A DNA stretch of 64,000 bases from positions 796,255 to 860,254 of the forward strand of contig VYZB01000171.1 in assembly GCA_013397455.1 (NCBI GenBank). Direction: 5' to 3'. Shown in pieces: positions 62,151 through 64,000 of the stretch; the stretch's first letter is position 1; each line of letters opens with the position of its first letter. The notes under the pieces were generated by a model. That model was not told where the DNA came from. It saw only the letters and a list, made by a program, of their open reading frames with translations, and did not search any database. A program made the translations under genes and the position numbers. Origin of the DNA: Crotophaga sulcirostris. Its lineage: Eukaryota; Chordata; Aves; Cuculiformes; Crotophagidae.

Positions 62151-64000
62151 TATACTGTAGGTTGCCTATTATCCACAATGCTTAGGGCTTTATAACCAAG
62201 ATCCATCACCTTCCCTTCCAGGAAGGGCAGAAATTACAAGTTACAATGACTCAGTTTCCAAGGTTCAACCTCTATTAAGTATTCCCAAACACCTACATTT
62301 TTGCCTAATGCATAGAAAACAATTCATGTAGCTTTCATAAACTGAGAGCTGAGGTATATGTATATTATTTTCTATCCGTTTCTGCAAGACATATAGAGAT
62401 TAGGGATTCAAATGGGTTTTATAGTGATTTAAATGAAGTGATTAATATGCTTCTGTCACACAACAAAAAAGCAAAGAGATACAGTGTCTCATTTCTTTTT
62501 TAGCAGAAGCACCTCATATTCCATTTTTTTTCACAGATAGTGTGAAAAGCAAGCTGTGCAATGTTATCGCTTTCCAAGTGGGAATCTCTGAACTACAGGA
62601 AAGAAGTGTTCAAGATAAAAATGTACTGCCAAATATCACTTTCTCTTGGTTGTCCAAATGCTTATTGCAATATGATGCCTAGTGATGGCTAATTCTTAGG
62701 CGCTATTCCATAGTGATTTCCACTCCAATGTGTTCAGAAAGCCCCAGCTTCAAACTTTATTCTTCTAGCTTACTTGTAACAAATGTTACTTTCTCTATTT
62801 GGATAAAAAATGCAGTAAAACTTACGCATTTCAAAATTACAAAATTACAAAAATGAAGAGGGAAGTATTACTATTGTCTCCTACATCTCTCCTTTAATTT
62901 AGTCCCAGGTTTCTTTGTGAATTGTGTATTGATTCTGAACATCTGGAATAGGCAATGTGCCAACTAAATGGTTTGGTGTGTGATTGGGGTTTTTTTGTTT
63001 GTTTGTTTTCAGAGGTGATAGTTTCTGCTCTTTGCTATAGAAACTAGAAGAGTTACTGTTTGAGTGTTTGTCTAGGAGCTGAAAAGAAAATAGTACCCTA
63101 GGGATGGTCTGTGTTTGCAAGCAAGTTATTTATGGCTCTCAGTTTCTAACACATTTATTTTAGTGTGCGTTCCAGGATGCTGACAATATTTGGACTATTC
63201 ATTCCCAGTTAGAATATACTACTATCTCCCTATCATGAGTAGCTAGGGATGCATTTTACTCATCGTGTGTGGCTTCTGAGAGATTTCATTGTTCTTTGGA
63301 AAAAGCTGAGAAAATAATTCGTAGTATTTCATAGTGTCACCCCCATATTGCAAAGTCCATAAGGCATCAACTTAATGGCCAACACAACTGCAATGGAGTA
63401 TGTTAAATTGTGCGTTTACAAACATATTGAAACTTGAAAGTAGAGAAAACTGTTTATTTAACCTTACAATAAATTTTAATAATAATAGACCAGCTTAGAT
63501 TATTTTGTCTTAACCTGAAGTTTTTTTTCAATTTATAAAAGACTGAAACATAGTTGGCAATGATATGGACACAAAAATACTATTTGCTATGGTTTATTTC
63601 CTACAATCTGGTTAAAAGTAGCATGCAAGTAATTGAATAAAAATACTTGTATATGTGACTTATCTTGAAATAACAATTATACCAACAATGGATAAAAATC
63701 TTACCATGAAAGTTTAAATGATAGTATGACAAAAAGAAGAGTAAACATTTTTTAACCTGAAAAATGTTTTTTTCCCTGTTATCTTTCACATATTACATTA
63801 ATTTAATAATGTAATGGGCTCTGAAAACATATTTTCATACATCTTAAATTCATTTTATATTTTTAAATATTTTTTTTTCCTTTTTGATTGATAACAACAC
63901 GAAAAAGGCATGAATAATAAAGAAAGTTGGATTAGTTGGAGAGGAATCTGTTATATACACAGGCTAGCCCATACTGCTTAGCACTCTGATGAAACCCACC
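62151..64000. other. Right-end intergenic, nothing recognised
   Basis: AT-rich. The first 90 bases may still be CR1-derived. No LUM exon or other gene was recognised up to the window edge. Confidence 0.5.

Overview
This is vertebrate, almost certainly avian, nuclear DNA. It holds two intron-containing genes of the class II/III small leucine-rich proteoglycan (SLRP) cluster, in AT-rich, mostly non-coding sequence littered with fragments of CR1, the typical bird/reptile LINE, plus an avian-type ERVL solo LTR. At least five CR1 copies end in a repeated 'atactgtgat'-type tail instead of the common 'attctatga' tail. This suggests a bird with an expanded, fairly young CR1 subfamily; a woodpecker-type lineage is possible, but that is inference only.

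Both genes are read right to left (minus strand). EPYC (epiphycan) fills about 303-19903: non-coding exon 1 near 19.8 kb, signal-peptide exon 2 at 17.6 kb, a 12.7 kb intron holding an ERVL LTR, then exons 3-5. The last coding exons lie beyond the left edge, so only residues 1-230 are encoded here. KERA (keratocan) lies at about 43.2-52.5 kb: two candidate 5' non-coding exons near 52.5 and 52.3 kb, the main coding exon at 50.0-50.9 kb and the last coding exon at 44.9-45.0 kb. Together the coding exons give an intact 352-residue protein. This matches the conserved EPYC-KERA-LUM-DCN order of other amniotes; LUM should lie beyond the right edge, and no LUM exon was recognised up to 64 kb.

Between EPYC and KERA (about 20-43 kb) I see no confirmed gene. 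There are six CR1 fragments, a 195-bp hAT/Charlie-like element with recognisable target duplications, polypyrimidine and polypurine stretches, and one notable candidate regulatory unit at about 25.1-25.35 kb (TATA box, SOX-like sites, exon-like segment with a strong donor). That unit could be a distal alternative first exon of EPYC. To the right of KERA, 52.6-64 kb holds a short CR1 and the longest CR1 copy (about 1.7 kb of reverse transcriptase plus 3' end).

The two genes encode secreted extracellular-matrix proteins: epiphycan in cartilage matrix, keratocan mainly in corneal stroma. Nothing bacterial, no CRISPR array, no tRNA or rRNA gene was seen. No clearly new biological system was found; the best candidates for follow-up are the 25.1 kb exon-like unit and a 100-codon ORF with a good splice acceptor at 12.0 kb.
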